DNA from: Sphingomonas sp. DG1-23
GTDB taxonomy: Bacteria; Pseudomonadota; Alphaproteobacteria; Sphingomonadales; Sphingomonadaceae
Assembly (NCBI RefSeq): GCF_030730875.1
Contig: NZ_JAVAMA010000002.1
Location: 124,001-188,000 of the forward strand
Reading direction: 5' to 3'
Length of the DNA: 64,000 bases
This document shows, piece by piece, positions 33,377 through 43,439 of this stretch. A program made the position numbers and the translations under genes. The notes under the pieces were generated by a model that saw only the letters and a program-made list of their open reading frames with translations, did not search any database and was not told the DNA's origin. How positions within the stretch are numbered: the first letter of the stretch is position 1; each line of letters begins with the position of its first letter.

Positions 33377-35608
33377 ATGCGGGAATGGTTGCTGGGACTG
33401 GCTTTGATTGCGCTGGGAGCACCGCTGATGATCGATGACGCGGCGGCGCAGGCCAAGGAACTCACGCTCGAGCGCCTCTTTGCCAGCCCCGATCTCGCCG
33501 GCACCACGCCGCGCAAGCTGACGCTCTCGCCCGACGGCAAGTTCGTCACCCTGCTCCGCAACCGTGCCGACGAGAAGGAGCGCTTCGACCTCTGGGCGAT
33601 GGACACCCGCACCGGGCAATGGCGGATGCTGGTCGATTCGAAGAAGCTCGGCACGGGCGCGGCGCTTTCCGAGGCCGAGAAGATGCAGCGCGAGCGCGCG
33701 CGGATCGGCGGGACGCGGGGCATCGTTTCCTATGACTGGTCGGCCGATTCGCAATCGGTGCTCGTCCCGCTCGAAGGCGAGCTCTACCTCGCCCGACTCG
33801 ACGGGCGCGTGCACAAGCTCGCCGCCGCAGCAGGGCCCAAGCTCAATGCCGTGATCAGCCCGTCCGGCCGCTTCGCCAGCTATGTCCAGGATCAGAATCT
33901 GGTGGTGATGGATCTCGCCAGCGGCACGCCGAAGCGAGTGACCGAGGATGGCGCGGGCACCGTCCATTGGGGCGAGGCCGAGTTCGTCGCGCAGGAGGAA
34001 ATGGACCGTTCGACCGGCTATTGGTGGTCGCGCGACGACAGCCGCGTGGCGGTCGAGCGTTTCGACGAGGCGCCGGTGGGCGTGGTCACCCGCGCGGCGA
34101 TCGGCGCCGAGGGGACCAATATCTACCAGCAGCGCTACCCCAAAGCGGGGACGGCGAACGCGCTGGTCGAACTCTATGTCATGCGGCCAGACGGCAGCGC
34201 GAAGGTAAAGGTCGATCTCGGCGCGGAGACCGACATCTACCTCGCACGCGTCGACTGGTCGCGCGACGGCAAGACGCTCTACGTCCAGCGCCAGAACCGC
34301 GACCAGACCGTGCTCGACCTGCTCGCGGTCGATCCGGCGACGGGCACGTCGAGCGTGTTGTTCAGCGAGAAATCGGGGGCGAAGAGCTGGGTGAACTTGT
34401 CGAACGCGCTGACGCCGCTCGACGATGGCAGCCTGCTCTGGTGGTCCGAGCGCGAGGGCCACGGCCATCTCTATCGCTTCGCCAGGGGCAAATGGACTCA
34501 GCTTACCAAAGGCGATTGGGAAGTGACGCCCGACGTGGTCGGAGTCGATCAGGCGAGGGGGCAGGTGTTCTTCCTCGGCAACAAGGACGGCGTGCTCGAA
34601 CGGCATCTCTATGCGACGAGCTATCGCAAGTCGGGCGCAGTGACGCGGTTGACCGAAGCCGGCTGGTGGAACGGCGTCGTGATGGATCCGGCGGGAACCC
34701 GCGCGATCGTCACGCGATCGAGCCCTGATCAGCCGTCGCAAGTCTATCTCGCCGATGCCTCGGGCAAGCGGATCGCGTGGGTGAACGAGAATGCAGTCAC
34801 CGCCGCCGATCATCCGTACCACCCATATCTCGCCAATCACCACGAGCGCAGCTTCGGGACGATCAAGGGGCCGGACGGCAGCGATCTGCACTGGGAGATG
34901 GTCTCGCCGAAGCGCGAACCCGGCAAACGCTACCCGGTATTCTTCCAGCATTATGGCGGGCCGCATTCGCAGACGGTGAGCAAGGCGTGGGGCGGGGCGC
35001 TCCAGCAATATATCGTCGACCGCGGCTATATCTGGTTCCAGATCGACAATCGCGGCTCGGCCAATCGCGGCAAGGCGTTCGAGGATGCGATCTGGCACGC
35101 GATGGGGTCGGTCGAGGTCGAGGACCAGATCGCCGGCGCCAATTACGTGAAGTCGCTCGACTTCGTCGATCCGGCGAAGATCGTCACGTATGGCTGGTCC
35201 TATGGCGGCTATATGACGCTCAAGATGCTCGAGGCGGCGCCGGGCGTGTTCGCAGCGGGCGTGGCGGGGGCGCCGGTGAGCAAATGGGAACTCTACGACA
35301 CCCATTATACCGAGCGCTATATGGGCGACCCGACCAAGGTGGCCGCGGCGTACAAGCGCTCCGACACGATCGGCGACGCCAGCAAGATCGCGGATCCGCT
35401 GCTGCTCATCCACGGCATGGCCGACGACAATGTCGTACTCGAGCACACCACCGCTATGGCGGCGACGCTGCAGCAGCAGAAGGTGCCGTTCGAGATGATG
35501 CTCTATCCCGGCCACACCCATAAGGTGGGCGGGCCGGGAGTCAGCGAGCATCTGTGGACGACGATCCTCGATTTCCTCGATCGGCAGACGGCGCCGGCGA
35601 AACCCTGA
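33377..35608 (+). CDS. Secreted S9 family peptidase (dipeptidyl peptidase IV-like)
   Basis: A 743-residue protein with a signal peptide (LLGLALIALGAPLMIDDAAAQA), a DPP-IV N-terminal beta propeller (about 60-480) and a C-terminal alpha/beta hydrolase. Catalytic residues are S608 (GWSYGGYM), D683/D684 (GMADDNV) and H713 or H715 (YPGHTHK). The propeller has the paired-Glu motif region (AEFVAQEEMDRSTGYWWS) that binds the substrate N-terminus. It probably removes Xaa-Pro dipeptides in the periplasm. ATG 33377 is chosen by the signal peptide. Confidence 0.9.
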   Translation: MREWLLGLALIALGAPLMIDDAAAQAKELTLERLFASPDLAGTTPRKLTLSPDGKFVTLLRNRADEKERFDLWAMDTRTGQWRMLVDSKKLGTGAALSEAEKMQRERARIGGTRGIVSYDWSADSQSVLVPLEGELYLARLDGRVHKLAAAAGPKLNAVISPSGRFASYVQDQNLVVMDLASGTPKRVTEDGAGTVHWGEAEFVAQEEMDRSTGYWWSRDDSRVAVERFDEAPVGVVTRAAIGAEGTNIYQQRYPKAGTANALVELYVMRPDGSAKVKVDLGAETDIYLARVDWSRDGKTLYVQRQNRDQTVLDLLAVDPATGTSSVLFSEKSGAKSWVNLSNALTPLDDGSLLWWSEREGHGHLYRFARGKWTQLTKGDWEVTPDVVGVDQARGQVFFLGNKDGVLERHLYATSYRKSGAVTRLTEAGWWNGVVMDPAGTRAIVTRSSPDQPSQVYLADASGKRIAWVNENAVTAADHPYHPYLANHHERSFGTIKGPDGSDLHWEMVSPKREPGKRYPVFFQHYGGPHSQTVSKAWGGALQQYIVDRGYIWFQIDNRGSANRGKAFEDAIWHAMGSVEVEDQIAGANYVKSLDFVDPAKIVTYGWSYGGYMTLKMLEAAPGVFAAGVAGAPVSKWELYDTHYTERYMGDPTKVAAAYKRSDTIGDASKIADPLLLIHGMADDNVVLEHTTAMAATLQQQKVPFEMMLYPGHTHKVGGPGVSEHLWTTILDFLDRQTAPAKP

Positions 35609-35618
35609 GGCGACGACT

Positions 35619-35969
35619 TCAGGGCCGGGCGTCGGTGCCCTGCAAGGCGGCTTGCGCGGCGCGGAGCAGATAGCGTTCCTCCGCGCTGCCGGCCGCCGCA
35701 TCGCCCCAGGCGAAGATCGGGCCCAGGCCGCTGTCGCGTCCGATCCGCTCGGCGACCGCGTGCAGCTCGCGGTTGGTGGGCGCGCGGCCTTCGGCCACGC
35801 ATTCGACGACCTCCGCCGCGAACAGCGAACTGGAACTCCCCGTCACCTTCCTCACCCTCTCGGTCGTTTGGGTCAATGTGGGGTGGGTTTCGGCAAGCGG
35901 AAGGGGGCATGCGCATGCTTGCGCCGAGATGCACCCGCCGGTCGATGGCGAGCGGGCGAAGGCGCGCAT
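35619..35969 (-). CDS. Hypothetical protein
   Basis: An open frame of up to 116 residues. The credible part is the C-terminal 80 (SSLFAAEVVECVAEGRAPTNRELHAVAERIGRDSGLGPIFAWG...). Possible starts are TTG 35876 or GTG 35855; the first 30 residues (Cys/Pro-rich) look non-coding. No family is recognised. It is convergent with the S9 peptidase. Confidence 0.4.
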   Translation of the reverse strand: MRAFARSPSTGGCISAQACACPLPLAETHPTLTQTTERVRKVTGSSSSLFAAEVVECVAEGRAPTNRELHAVAERIGRDSGLGPIFAWGDAAAGSAEERYLLRAAQAALQGTDARP

Positions 35970-36331
35970 TCACGGATGCTCAGCGAGACGGTTTGAGAGG
36001 TTGCGCAAGCGTCTTTACGCAGTCATCATGACGAGATTGGCCTCTTCTTCGGAGAAGAGCGTCGGGGCACATGATAGGGGGCGGCGTGGAAATTGTTCTG
36101 CTGCGCGATCTGAGAATCCGGCCGCCGGATCATGATTTAAGCCATGTCCCCGGAGAGCCCGCCATATCTGTCTATTTGTCGGGGCCGGGCCTTGATTGGC
36201 CGAACCGATAGCGCTCGTCCCTCCTCGGGTACGACATTTTCCTTGCTGATATCGCCAGCGCAACAGCGACAAATGATGCGGATACGCCACGCTTTCCGGC
36301 TTGAGATCCGCTTCGAATGACGGAGAGTCGA
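35970..36331. other. Intergenic region upstream of the RHS locus
   Basis: About 360 bp with lower G+C than the flanking core genes. It holds a hairpin CTCTTCT-TCGG-AGAAGAG at 36042-36059 and no credible coding frame. The promoter for the RHS genes should be here, but no clear -35/-10 pair stands out. It marks the left edge of a segment of different base composition. Confidence 0.5.
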
Positions 36332-38224
36332 ATGGTCCTTTTTGCTCGCCGGGTCAGATCATTGTGCATCACGGCACTGGCAACGAATGCGGCGATCTGC
36401 GGAGCCTCCTTCGCACAGGCGCCGCTCATGCCGGAGCCCCTCGAAATCAAGATGGAAGACGAGAACGGCGTCGACGTCGCCTCGGGCTTCACCCATTTCA
36501 GCGTCGACGATGTCGAACTGGCCGGACTGCGACACAGCATCCGCAGTATCCACGGAAACTATGTTATGGGGTTTCCCAAGGGCGCAATGGGTGATTCCTT
36601 CCATGGCGGCCTGGGATATTATTCGCCCATACCCGGCGGCGGGCAATGGGATTACCGGCCAAGCTGGGTAGTCGGGATGGGCGGCGGCGGCGAAACCTTC
36701 TTCATCAATCCCAACGGTACGCTCGAAGCGACGAAAGGAGGCTCTCTCGTCGCCGATACCCCCGGCGTGAATATTGGTAGCCTCGCGTCCTGCGGTAACA
36801 CCGGGATCTGGACCTACACGGCCGGCGACGGGGCAATCATGAAGATCGACACGAGCAAGGGTCATGTCGGTCTGAGTGGTGGCCCGCGAAGCGTGGCCCC
36901 CGGCTTCTGCGGCGTGGCGACCAAGATCACCTATCCGAACGGGCTGATCGTGGACATCAACGTCAAGAGCCGAAATGACAGGTATTCCCGGATACAATCG
37001 GTCACGCGGAACGACGGGTTTCAGCTCAAATACAATTATGTCGCAAACGCAGTCGACGACGTCGGATTTCTCGAGCTCCAGAGTGTGGTCGCCGTCAACA
37101 ACGCGTTCGAAACGTGCGACCCCATGGCCGACACCTGCGCGCTTCCCGGCATTCGCCGCCAATCCTCCTATGCATGGACTACGGGCGCGAAATCGCTGAC
37201 GGTGACGAACCAGGGCGGCGGAGCCACGCGCTTCACGCTCGACCGGTTCGACCGGGTGGTCGGCGTGAAGCCGCCGACGAGCGCGGTCGACAAGGTCAAT
37301 TACGAATATTGCGCGCGGCCGCCGCATTTCGGCCCCGGAGGAGTCTGGCTGGAGCCGACTCCGGCGGAGCAGGCCCAGATGTGTTCGGTGACCACCTTCG
37401 TATTGGGAGGGAGTACCCCGGGCATCAATATCACGAATGTCCATGACCGGACGCGGAAGGTCACTCGGGACGGTCTCGTCTGGACCTATAATTTCCCGTC
37501 CGGAATGTACGGCTATTATTATCTGAAGTACGACTCGGTCGCGCCCAATGGCGAGACGCGAATGGCGCTCTCCACCATCCTTGGAACTGGCGCGCTGCTC
37601 GTCGTCGGCTCGAGCGAGAAAGTCGCGAATTTCGAGAATAGCTCGCGGAATCGCATGACGAGTGCGCAGCTTCGCGGGGGGCCGCTCGAGACCTATAGCT
37701 ACGATGCGCGCGGCAATATGCTTTCGGACGGCATCACCAGCGCCGACTTCGCTGCGACCTGCGCGAACATCAATACCTGCAACAAGCCGGTTTCGGTGAA
37801 GGACCCGGCGCAGAACGAGACTTCGTATACTTATTATGATCATGGCGGTGTGCGGACCGAGACCGGTCCGATGGTGAACAATATCCGGCCGCAGAAGCGC
37901 TTCGACTATGTCCAGCGCTATGCCTGGTTCAGGAATGCGGCGGGGGTGATGACGCGCTCGGCCGATCCCATCTGGAAGCTCGCCAGTGAAAGCTTCTGTC
38001 GCAACAGCGCCGCGACCGGCAATCCGGCCGCCCCCTGCGCGGGCAATGACGAGGTGCTGACCACCTATGACTATGGGCCGGATAGCGGTCCCAACAATTT
38101 GCTGACGCGCGGCAAGGTGATGACGGCGGACGGCGTCTCGCTGCGAACCTGCTACGGTTACGATCAATATGCCAACAAGATCAGCGAGACCGAGCCCAAG
38201 GCCGGATTGACGGTGTGCGCATGA
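36332..38224 (+). CDS. RHS/YD-repeat protein, N-terminal chain, secreted
   Basis: A 630-residue protein with a signal peptide ([23 protein letters not shown]) and a body of beta-rich YD-type strands: [69 protein letters not shown]. This is the N-terminal half of an RHS shell. It has no core or toxin region. Many cysteines occur (about 20), unusual for this genome. ATG 36332 with GGAG seven bases upstream is preferred to 36317. The stop overlaps the ATG of the next gene, which continues the shell. Confidence 0.8.
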   Translation: MVLFARRVRSLCITALATNAAICGASFAQAPLMPEPLEIKMEDENGVDVASGFTHFSVDDVELAGLRHSIRSIHGNYVMGFPKGAMGDSFHGGLGYYSPIPGGGQWDYRPSWVVGMGGGGETFFINPNGTLEATKGGSLVADTPGVNIGSLASCGNTGIWTYTAGDGAIMKIDTSKGHVGLSGGPRSVAPGFCGVATKITYPNGLIVDINVKSRNDRYSRIQSVTRNDGFQLKYNYVANAVDDVGFLELQSVVAVNNAFETCDPMADTCALPGIRRQSSYAWTTGAKSLTVTNQGGGATRFTLDRFDRVVGVKPPTSAVDKVNYEYCARPPHFGPGGVWLEPTPAEQAQMCSVTTFVLGGSTPGINITNVHDRTRKVTRDGLVWTYNFPSGMYGYYYLKYDSVAPNGETRMALSTILGTGALLVVGSSEKVANFENSSRNRMTSAQLRGGPLETYSYDARGNMLSDGITSADFAATCANINTCNKPVSVKDPAQNETSYTYYDHGGVRTETGPMVNNIRPQKRFDYVQRYAWFRNAAGVMTRSADPIWKLASESFCRNSAATGNPAAPCAGNDEVLTTYDYGPDSGPNNLLTRGKVMTADGVSLRTCYGYDQYANKISETEPKAGLTVCA

Positions 38225-40806
38225 CCCGCCTCGTCCGCCACCGGGCGTTCTGGTCCGGCATCCTGGCCATGATCGTCGCGGGAGCGAGCGCGCTCCCTGG
38301 CCTCGCGCATGCTCAGGCGTCGGCCTCCCCTTACACGACCGGCTATCGGTACGACGTCGGCGGACGCGAGACCGGCGTGATCTCGCCGGATCCCGACGGG
38401 CCAGGGCCGCTCCGCTTCGCCGCGGTGCGCCGGACCTATAATGGGGCCGGCCATCTCACCCGGGAAGAAAGGGGCGAACTCGCGTATTGGCAGCCGGAGA
38501 GCGTCGCGCCGGTCGACTGGACTGGTTTCACGGTCTTCAAGGTCGTCGAGCATCTCTATGACGATTGGGGAGGCCGGACCCGGACCGTAGAGAGCGCCGA
38601 CGGCACGATCGGCACGGCCTATGCGGTCACGCAGATGAGCTACGACGCCTATCATCGGCTCGATTGCACCGCGGAGCGGATGAACCCGGCCGCCTTCGCC
38701 AACCTTCCGACGAGCGCCTGCGCGCTCGGTCTTCAAGGAAATTTCGGCCCTGATCGGATCACCCGCAACTTCTACGATGAAATCGGCCAGTTGCTGAAGA
38801 TAACCAAGGCGCTGGGCATAACCGCAGCCAACGGTTTTCCCAATACGCTGCAGCAAGATTATGCGACCTATACCTATGGTGGCGGCCGGTCCGCCTATGG
38901 CAAGCCGATCTCGATCAAGGACGCCAACGGTAACCTGGCCACCATGGAATATGGTGGGTCGATCTTCAATCACATCACGAAATGGAGCTTCCCTTCGGCA
39001 ACCGTGCCCGGGCAGGTCAGTTCGGACGACTACGAAGCCTATACCTACGACGCGAACGGCAATCGCACCTCGTTGACGAGGCGCGACGGCCAGGTAATCG
39101 GCTATAGTTACGACGCGCTCGACAGGATGGTCTTCAAAGATGTCCCCGGAGGTGCCGCGGCCGACGTCCATTATGGCTATGATCTGCAGGGGCTGCCGCT
39201 CTTCGCGCGTTTCGGGTCTGCGAGCGGTCCCGGCATCACCAATAGCTATGATGGGTTCGGTCGGCTCCTGTCGACCCAGACCAATCAGGATCCGGCCGGC
39301 CCCACAATTGCCTACACCTGGGATGCCAACGGCAATCGCGCGAGCGTAAAATACCCGGGCGAGCTGACCTTCTCCTACGCCTATGACGGGCTCGACCGGC
39401 TGGATACGATCAAGAACCCTTCGGCAGCGACGATCGTCGACTATGCCTACACACCCGGCGGCGACGTCGAGAGGGTGACGCGCGGCGCGGTCGTCACCAG
39501 CTACGGGCGCGACAGTGCCGGCCGCCTCGCGAGCATGGCCGACGATCTCGACGGAGCGGGAACGACCCACGACGTCACGCTGGGCTTCGCATATAATCCC
39601 TCGGACCAGATCGTCTCGCGGACGCGGTCGAACGATCGCTACGTGTTCGGCGGCGATGCCAACGTCAACCGCGGCTACACGACCAACGGTCTCAACCAAT
39701 ATACGGCCGCGGGAGGGTCGGCATTCTGCTATGACAAGAACGGAAACCTGACCGCGGAAGGGGCCCGGGTCTATAAATATGACGTCGAGAACCGGCTGGT
39801 CGAAGTGCGGAAGCAACTGTCCGCCGAGTGCCCGGCGACGAACTATGCCGGCCCGCTGGTCGCCAGTCTGACCTATGATCCGCTGGGCAGGCTTTTCGAA
39901 ACTTCGGACGGCAGCGTCGTCACGCGCTTTCTCTATGATGGCGACGAATTGCTCGCCGAGAAGGACGGCTCAGGGGCGTGGCTTCGGCGCTACGTTCACG
40001 GCGTCGCCGACGACGACCCGCAGATCTGGTATGAAGGCAGCACGCTTGCGGACATGCGGACGCTGCAATCCGATCATCAGGGTTCGATCGTGTCGGTTGC
40101 AGACGGCATCGGCGGCTCCGTCCTCGAGATCAACAGCTATGACGAGTACGGAATTCCGAGCGCCGCGAATATGGGGCGGTTCCAGTATACCGGGCAGGCC
40201 TGGATCCCCGAGATCGGCATGTACCACTATAAGGCCCGCATCTATTCGCCCATTCTCGGGCGGTTCCTGCAGGTCGATCCGATCGGATACGAGGATCAGG
40301 TAAACCTCTATGCGTACGTCGCAAATGATCCCGTAAACCGGACAGATCCCACGGGAATGGAGCTCGGGTGCATCACGCTTCAAACCGGCTGCTGGGGCGA
40401 TCGTAGCGATCCCGAAACTGCGCGTCGCGAGCAAAGGGCCGGCACCGCCATGACAGTCATGAGCGTCGGCGGTGCGCTTATCTTGACGCGCGGCATGGCG
40501 ACTCCGGTCATTAGATATTTTTACCGTTTCGAGATCGCGGCTTTGCAACGACAAGCCAACGAACTGGTGAGGGGCGCGCGCTCGTTGCTTCGTCGGGCTG
40601 CGGAGCATCGCCAAAAAGTCATACAGGAAACGCGCAATCCAACCGTAAAGCCGGGAATGGAGAAAATGTCTCCCGAGGCCCAGGCAGCGCAACGCGCCGT
40701 CCGCGCGAAAAAGAACCTGCGTGATGCTGAGAATTTCGAACGTCAGGCAGCAGAGAAGCTGCGGCAGGCGGAGGCGCTACGTCGAAAAGCGGATGCAATA
40801 CGATGA
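38221..40806 (+). CDS. RHS repeat protein with core domain and variable C-terminal tip, secreted
   Basis: An 861-residue protein with its own signal peptide ([21 protein letters not shown]). It has many YD repeats ([54 protein letters not shown]) and the RHS core motif [33 protein letters not shown] ending near residue 710. The last 150 residues are a variable tip: a hydrophobic stretch (about [17 protein letters not shown]) then charged helices to a Lys/Arg/Ala coiled coil. No known nuclease or ADP-ribosyl motif is seen. It overlaps both neighbours by four bases. Confidence 0.85.
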   Translation: MTRLVRHRAFWSGILAMIVAGASALPGLAHAQASASPYTTGYRYDVGGRETGVISPDPDGPGPLRFAAVRRTYNGAGHLTREERGELAYWQPESVAPVDWTGFTVFKVVEHLYDDWGGRTRTVESADGTIGTAYAVTQMSYDAYHRLDCTAERMNPAAFANLPTSACALGLQGNFGPDRITRNFYDEIGQLLKITKALGITAANGFPNTLQQDYATYTYGGGRSAYGKPISIKDANGNLATMEYGGSIFNHITKWSFPSATVPGQVSSDDYEAYTYDANGNRTSLTRRDGQVIGYSYDALDRMVFKDVPGGAAADVHYGYDLQGLPLFARFGSASGPGITNSYDGFGRLLSTQTNQDPAGPTIAYTWDANGNRASVKYPGELTFSYAYDGLDRLDTIKNPSAATIVDYAYTPGGDVERVTRGAVVTSYGRDSAGRLASMADDLDGAGTTHDVTLGFAYNPSDQIVSRTRSNDRYVFGGDANVNRGYTTNGLNQYTAAGGSAFCYDKNGNLTAEGARVYKYDVENRLVEVRKQLSAECPATNYAGPLVASLTYDPLGRLFETSDGSVVTRFLYDGDELLAEKDGSGAWLRRYVHGVADDDPQIWYEGSTLADMRTLQSDHQGSIVSVADGIGGSVLEINSYDEYGIPSAANMGRFQYTGQAWIPEIGMYHYKARIYSPILGRFLQVDPIGYEDQVNLYAYVANDPVNRTDPTGMELGCITLQTGCWGDRSDPETARREQRAGTAMTVMSVGGALILTRGMATPVIRYFYRFEIAALQRQANELVRGARSLLRRAAEHRQKVIQETRNPTVKPGMEKMSPEAQAAQRAVRAKKNLRDAENFERQAAEKLRQAEALRRKADAIR

Positions 40807-41207
40807 TGTGTGCCACGCTTAAAATCATGACGTTGGATGAAGGAAGGCATTTTCGGCGAAGCGGAACGCATCTGGCCGTATTTGCCTGGATAAGATCCGC
40901 ACCCGAAGAGCGGCTGCATGCATTATTCGATTTCATTATGAACAGATCTCCATGCCTGGTCGGTTTTTCTGGCGATGATTCCGAGAAAGTTCACGATGAA
41001 TTCGACGATGAGATTCTCGCCAGGGACCTTCCTTATGCGATAACGGCTTTCTTTCGCGGGGGGCTGGAAACTGACTGGCTGGAATTTAACGATATAGATT
41101 GTGAGTCGGGGCCAGTGGACGAAATCGTTTTAATTCCTGTGGGAAGTAATCCGGAAGTCGATAATCTGATGCGGATTGAAATCGAGAAATTGACGAAGAT
41201 GCGGTAG
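40803..41207 (+). CDS. Candidate immunity protein for the RHS tip
   Basis: A 134-residue acidic protein (many Asp/Glu, for example [16 protein letters not shown] and [15 protein letters not shown]) starting at an ATG that overlaps the RHS stop. Its base composition is clearly poorer in G+C than the core genome. A small acidic gene directly after a polymorphic toxin gene is usually its immunity gene. No family is recognised. Function is inferred from position and charge only. Confidence 0.6.
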   Translation: MMCATLKIMTLDEGRHFRRSGTHLAVFAWIRSAPEERLHALFDFIMNRSPCLVGFSGDDSEKVHDEFDDEILARDLPYAITAFFRGGLETDWLEFNDIDCESGPVDEIVLIPVGSNPEVDNLMRIEIEKLTKMR

Positions 41208-41321
41208 GGAACCCGCCTTGCGATATGGGCGAACTTCATGCTCGGTCGCTGCAGCATGTATCCTGAAAAGTGTTCGGGCGCTGCTGCATCTCGCGACCTG
41301 ATTCCGCGGAATCGCGGAATT

Positions 41322-41398
41322 TGGCGCGCCCGGTTGGATTCGAACCAACGACCACAGGCTTAGAAGGCATGTGCTCTATCCAGCTGAGCTACGGGCGC
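41322..41398 (-). tRNA. tRNA-Arg (anticodon TCT)
   Basis: On the minus strand the 77-nt sequence begins GCGCCCGTAGCTCAGCTGG, has anticodon TCT in a CTTCTAA loop, TTCGAATC in the T loop, acceptor CGGGCGC, discriminator G and an encoded CCA. D and T arms are intact. The anticodon stem CATGC/GCCTG has one T-C mismatch in the middle. Its 3' end faces the RHS locus. It decodes AGA and AGG. Confidence 0.93.
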
Positions 41399-41459
41399 GC
41401 GCGGCGACAGCCTCTGCCACGGATTGCGTGCCGGTGAAACCGCCATCATAACCGCCGTC

Positions 41460-42206
41460 ATGACCGAGGGGGCAGAGAGACCGGCGCAGGTCGCCGCACG
41501 CGACGTGCGCGGCGGGCATTTCCGCTATTACGACTTCGTCATGGCGGCGTTCGTTGCGATCTTGCTGCTGTCGAACGTGCTCGGTGCGGGCAAGGTCGCG
41601 CAGGTCTGGCTGCCCGGGATCGGCTATTGGCCGTTCGGCGCGGGCATCCTGTTCTTCCCGCTCTCCTATGTGATCGGCGACGTGCTGACCGAGGTCTATG
41701 GCTATGCCCGTGCCCGGCGGGTGATCTGGGCGGGCACCGGCGCCGTGTTGTTCATGGCCTTCATGTCGTGGGTGGTGGTGATGCTGCCGCCGGCGCCGAG
41801 CTGGGGCAATCAGGCCGCATACGAGACGATCTTCGGACAGGTGCCGCGGATCGTGCTCGCCTCGGTTTGCGCGTTCTGGGCGGGCGAGTTTGTCAATTCC
41901 TATGTGCTGGCGCGGATGAAATTGTGGACCAAAGGGCGCATGCTCTGGACGCGCACGATCGGATCGACCTTTGCCGGGCAGGCGATCGACAGCCTGATCT
42001 TCTATCCGCTCGCTTTTCTCGGCGCCGAAGGCTGGACCACCGAGCTCGTGATCAAGGTGATGTTCACCCAATGGGCATTGAAGGTCGGCTGGGAAGTGCT
42101 GCTGACCCCGGCGACCTATGCGATCGTCGGTTTTCTCAAGCGCCGCGAAGGCGTCGACGTCTATGACGAGGGGACCGACTTCACGCCCTTCGCCACGCGG
42201 GTCTGA
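41460..42206 (+). CDS. yhhQ: Queuosine precursor transporter (YhhQ family)
   Basis: A 248-residue membrane protein with six to seven helices. Family motifs are LLSNVLGAGK, FFPLSYVIGDVLTEVYGYARARRVIW, and RTIGSTFAGQAIDSLIFYPLAF. It imports queuosine precursors (preQ0/preQ1) in characterised members. ATG 41460 is used; a GTG at 41424 would add 12 residues near the tRNA. Its stop overlaps the next gene. Confidence 0.9.
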   Translation: MTEGAERPAQVAARDVRGGHFRYYDFVMAAFVAILLLSNVLGAGKVAQVWLPGIGYWPFGAGILFFPLSYVIGDVLTEVYGYARARRVIWAGTGAVLFMAFMSWVVVMLPPAPSWGNQAAYETIFGQVPRIVLASVCAFWAGEFVNSYVLARMKLWTKGRMLWTRTIGSTFAGQAIDSLIFYPLAFLGAEGWTTELVIKVMFTQWALKVGWEVLLTPATYAIVGFLKRREGVDVYDEGTDFTPFATRV

Positions 42207-42535
42207 TGAGCTTGCTCCAGACGGCCAAATTCTGGCTGGTCCAGCATCTCGGCCTCGCCAAGGACGCGCTGCACATCCATATCGGACTGCTGCTGTTCGT
42301 CGGCAGCGCGCTCGTCTTCCGCTGGCCGATCCGCAGCTGGAAGCCTTGGGCGGTCGCTCTCGCCGCGACGCTGCTCGGCGAGGGATGGGATCTGCGCGAC
42401 AGCGTGACCGCGCGTACGCCGATCGATCTCTGGGCAAATTTGCACGATTTGTGGAACACGATGCTCTGGCCGAGCCTGCTCGTGGTGCTGGCGCGGACCA
42501 CCGCGCTTCTCGGAGAACGGACGCCTCGCGGCTAG
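42206..42535 (+). CDS. Small membrane protein of unknown function
   Basis: A 109-residue protein with two or three hydrophobic helices (ALHIHIGLLLFVGSALVFRW, PWAVALAATLLGEGW, MLWPSLLVVLARTTALL). It overlaps yhhQ by one base (TGATG), so it is translated together with the transporter. The DLWANLHDLWNTMLWPSLL segment recalls VanZ-like proteins but is not enough to assign it. Confidence 0.6.
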   Translation: MSLLQTAKFWLVQHLGLAKDALHIHIGLLLFVGSALVFRWPIRSWKPWAVALAATLLGEGWDLRDSVTARTPIDLWANLHDLWNTMLWPSLLVVLARTTALLGERTPRG

Positions 42536-42611
42536 GCATGCAAACTGCGCACTTGCATATTGTTGCAGTGTCGGAACAATCTCGCCCCGAAGCCGGAAGG
42601 GGGAGCGTTCC

Positions 42612-43439
42612 ATGACTGCCGAGGAAGCGAATTTCACCAGCGCGGGCGGACTCAACATCTTTTATCGCGTGTGGCAGCCGGCGGATGCGCCCCGCGCGGT
42701 GGTGGTGATCTGCCACGGCGTCAACTCGCACGGCGGGCAGCACGCATGGGCGGCGGAGCGGCTGATCGAGAGCGGTTATGCGGTGCTGGCGCTCGATCTG
42801 CGCGGGCGCGGGCGTTCGGAGGGCGAGCGTTTCTATGTCGAGGACGTGGCGGATTATGTCGCGGATGTCGCGGGCACGATCGAGATCGCCAAGGCACGCT
42901 ATCCGGGATCGAAGGTCTTCCTGCTCGGGCACAGCGCCGGCGGGGTGACCTCGGCGAGCTATGTGCTCGATCATCAGGCCGAGATCGACGGATTCATCTG
43001 CGAGAGCTTCGCGTTCCAGGTCCCCGCGCCGGGCTTCGCGCTCGCCGCGATCAAGGGGCTGAGCCACATCGCCCCGCGACTGGGCGTGCTCAAGCTCAAG
43101 AACGAGGATTTCTCGCGCGATCCGGCAAAGGTCGCCGAACTCAACGCCGATCCGCTGACGCAGGACGAGACCCAGCCCGCGGCCACCGTCGCGGCGCTGG
43201 TCCGCGCCGACGAGCGGCTGCGCGAGGAATTCTCGACGATCACGCTGCCGGTGCTGATCCTGCACGGCAGCGCCGACAAGGCGACGGTGTGCAAGGGGAG
43301 CGAGTTCTTCTACGAGACCGCCGGATCGGCCGACAAGACGCTCAAGATCTACCAGGATCATTATCACGACCTGCTCGCCGACCTGGGCAAGGAGGAAGTG
43401 ATGGGCGACATCAAGGCGTGGCTCGAGGCGCGGCTGTAG
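42612..43439 (+). CDS. Alpha/beta hydrolase (monoacylglycerol lipase-like)
   Basis: A 275-residue alpha/beta hydrolase. The oxyanion region is VICHGVNSHGGQH, the nucleophile is S108 (LLGHSAGG), the acid is in LHGSADKAT and the histidine in QDHYHDLL. This HGxNSHxG pattern is typical of Serine aminopeptidase S33/monoacylglycerol lipase-type enzymes. No signal peptide. AGGGGGAGC precedes the ATG at 42612. Substrate unknown. Confidence 0.85.
   Translation: MTAEEANFTSAGGLNIFYRVWQPADAPRAVVVICHGVNSHGGQHAWAAERLIESGYAVLALDLRGRGRSEGERFYVEDVADYVADVAGTIEIAKARYPGSKVFLLGHSAGGVTSASYVLDHQAEIDGFICESFAFQVPAPGFALAAIKGLSHIAPRLGVLKLKNEDFSRDPAKVAELNADPLTQDETQPAATVAALVRADERLREEFSTITLPVLILHGSADKATVCKGSEFFYETAGSADKTLKIYQDHYHDLLADLGKEEVMGDIKAWLEARL

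Noticed and set aside
33239-35701. 820-codon minus-strand frame opposite the S9 peptidase
   Set aside because: Shadow; the plus-strand frame has a signal peptide and a full catalytic triad.
41410-41460. preQ1 riboswitch before the queuosine precursor transporter
   Set aside because: Only about 60 bp separate the tRNA from the start codon and no aptamer core is visible.
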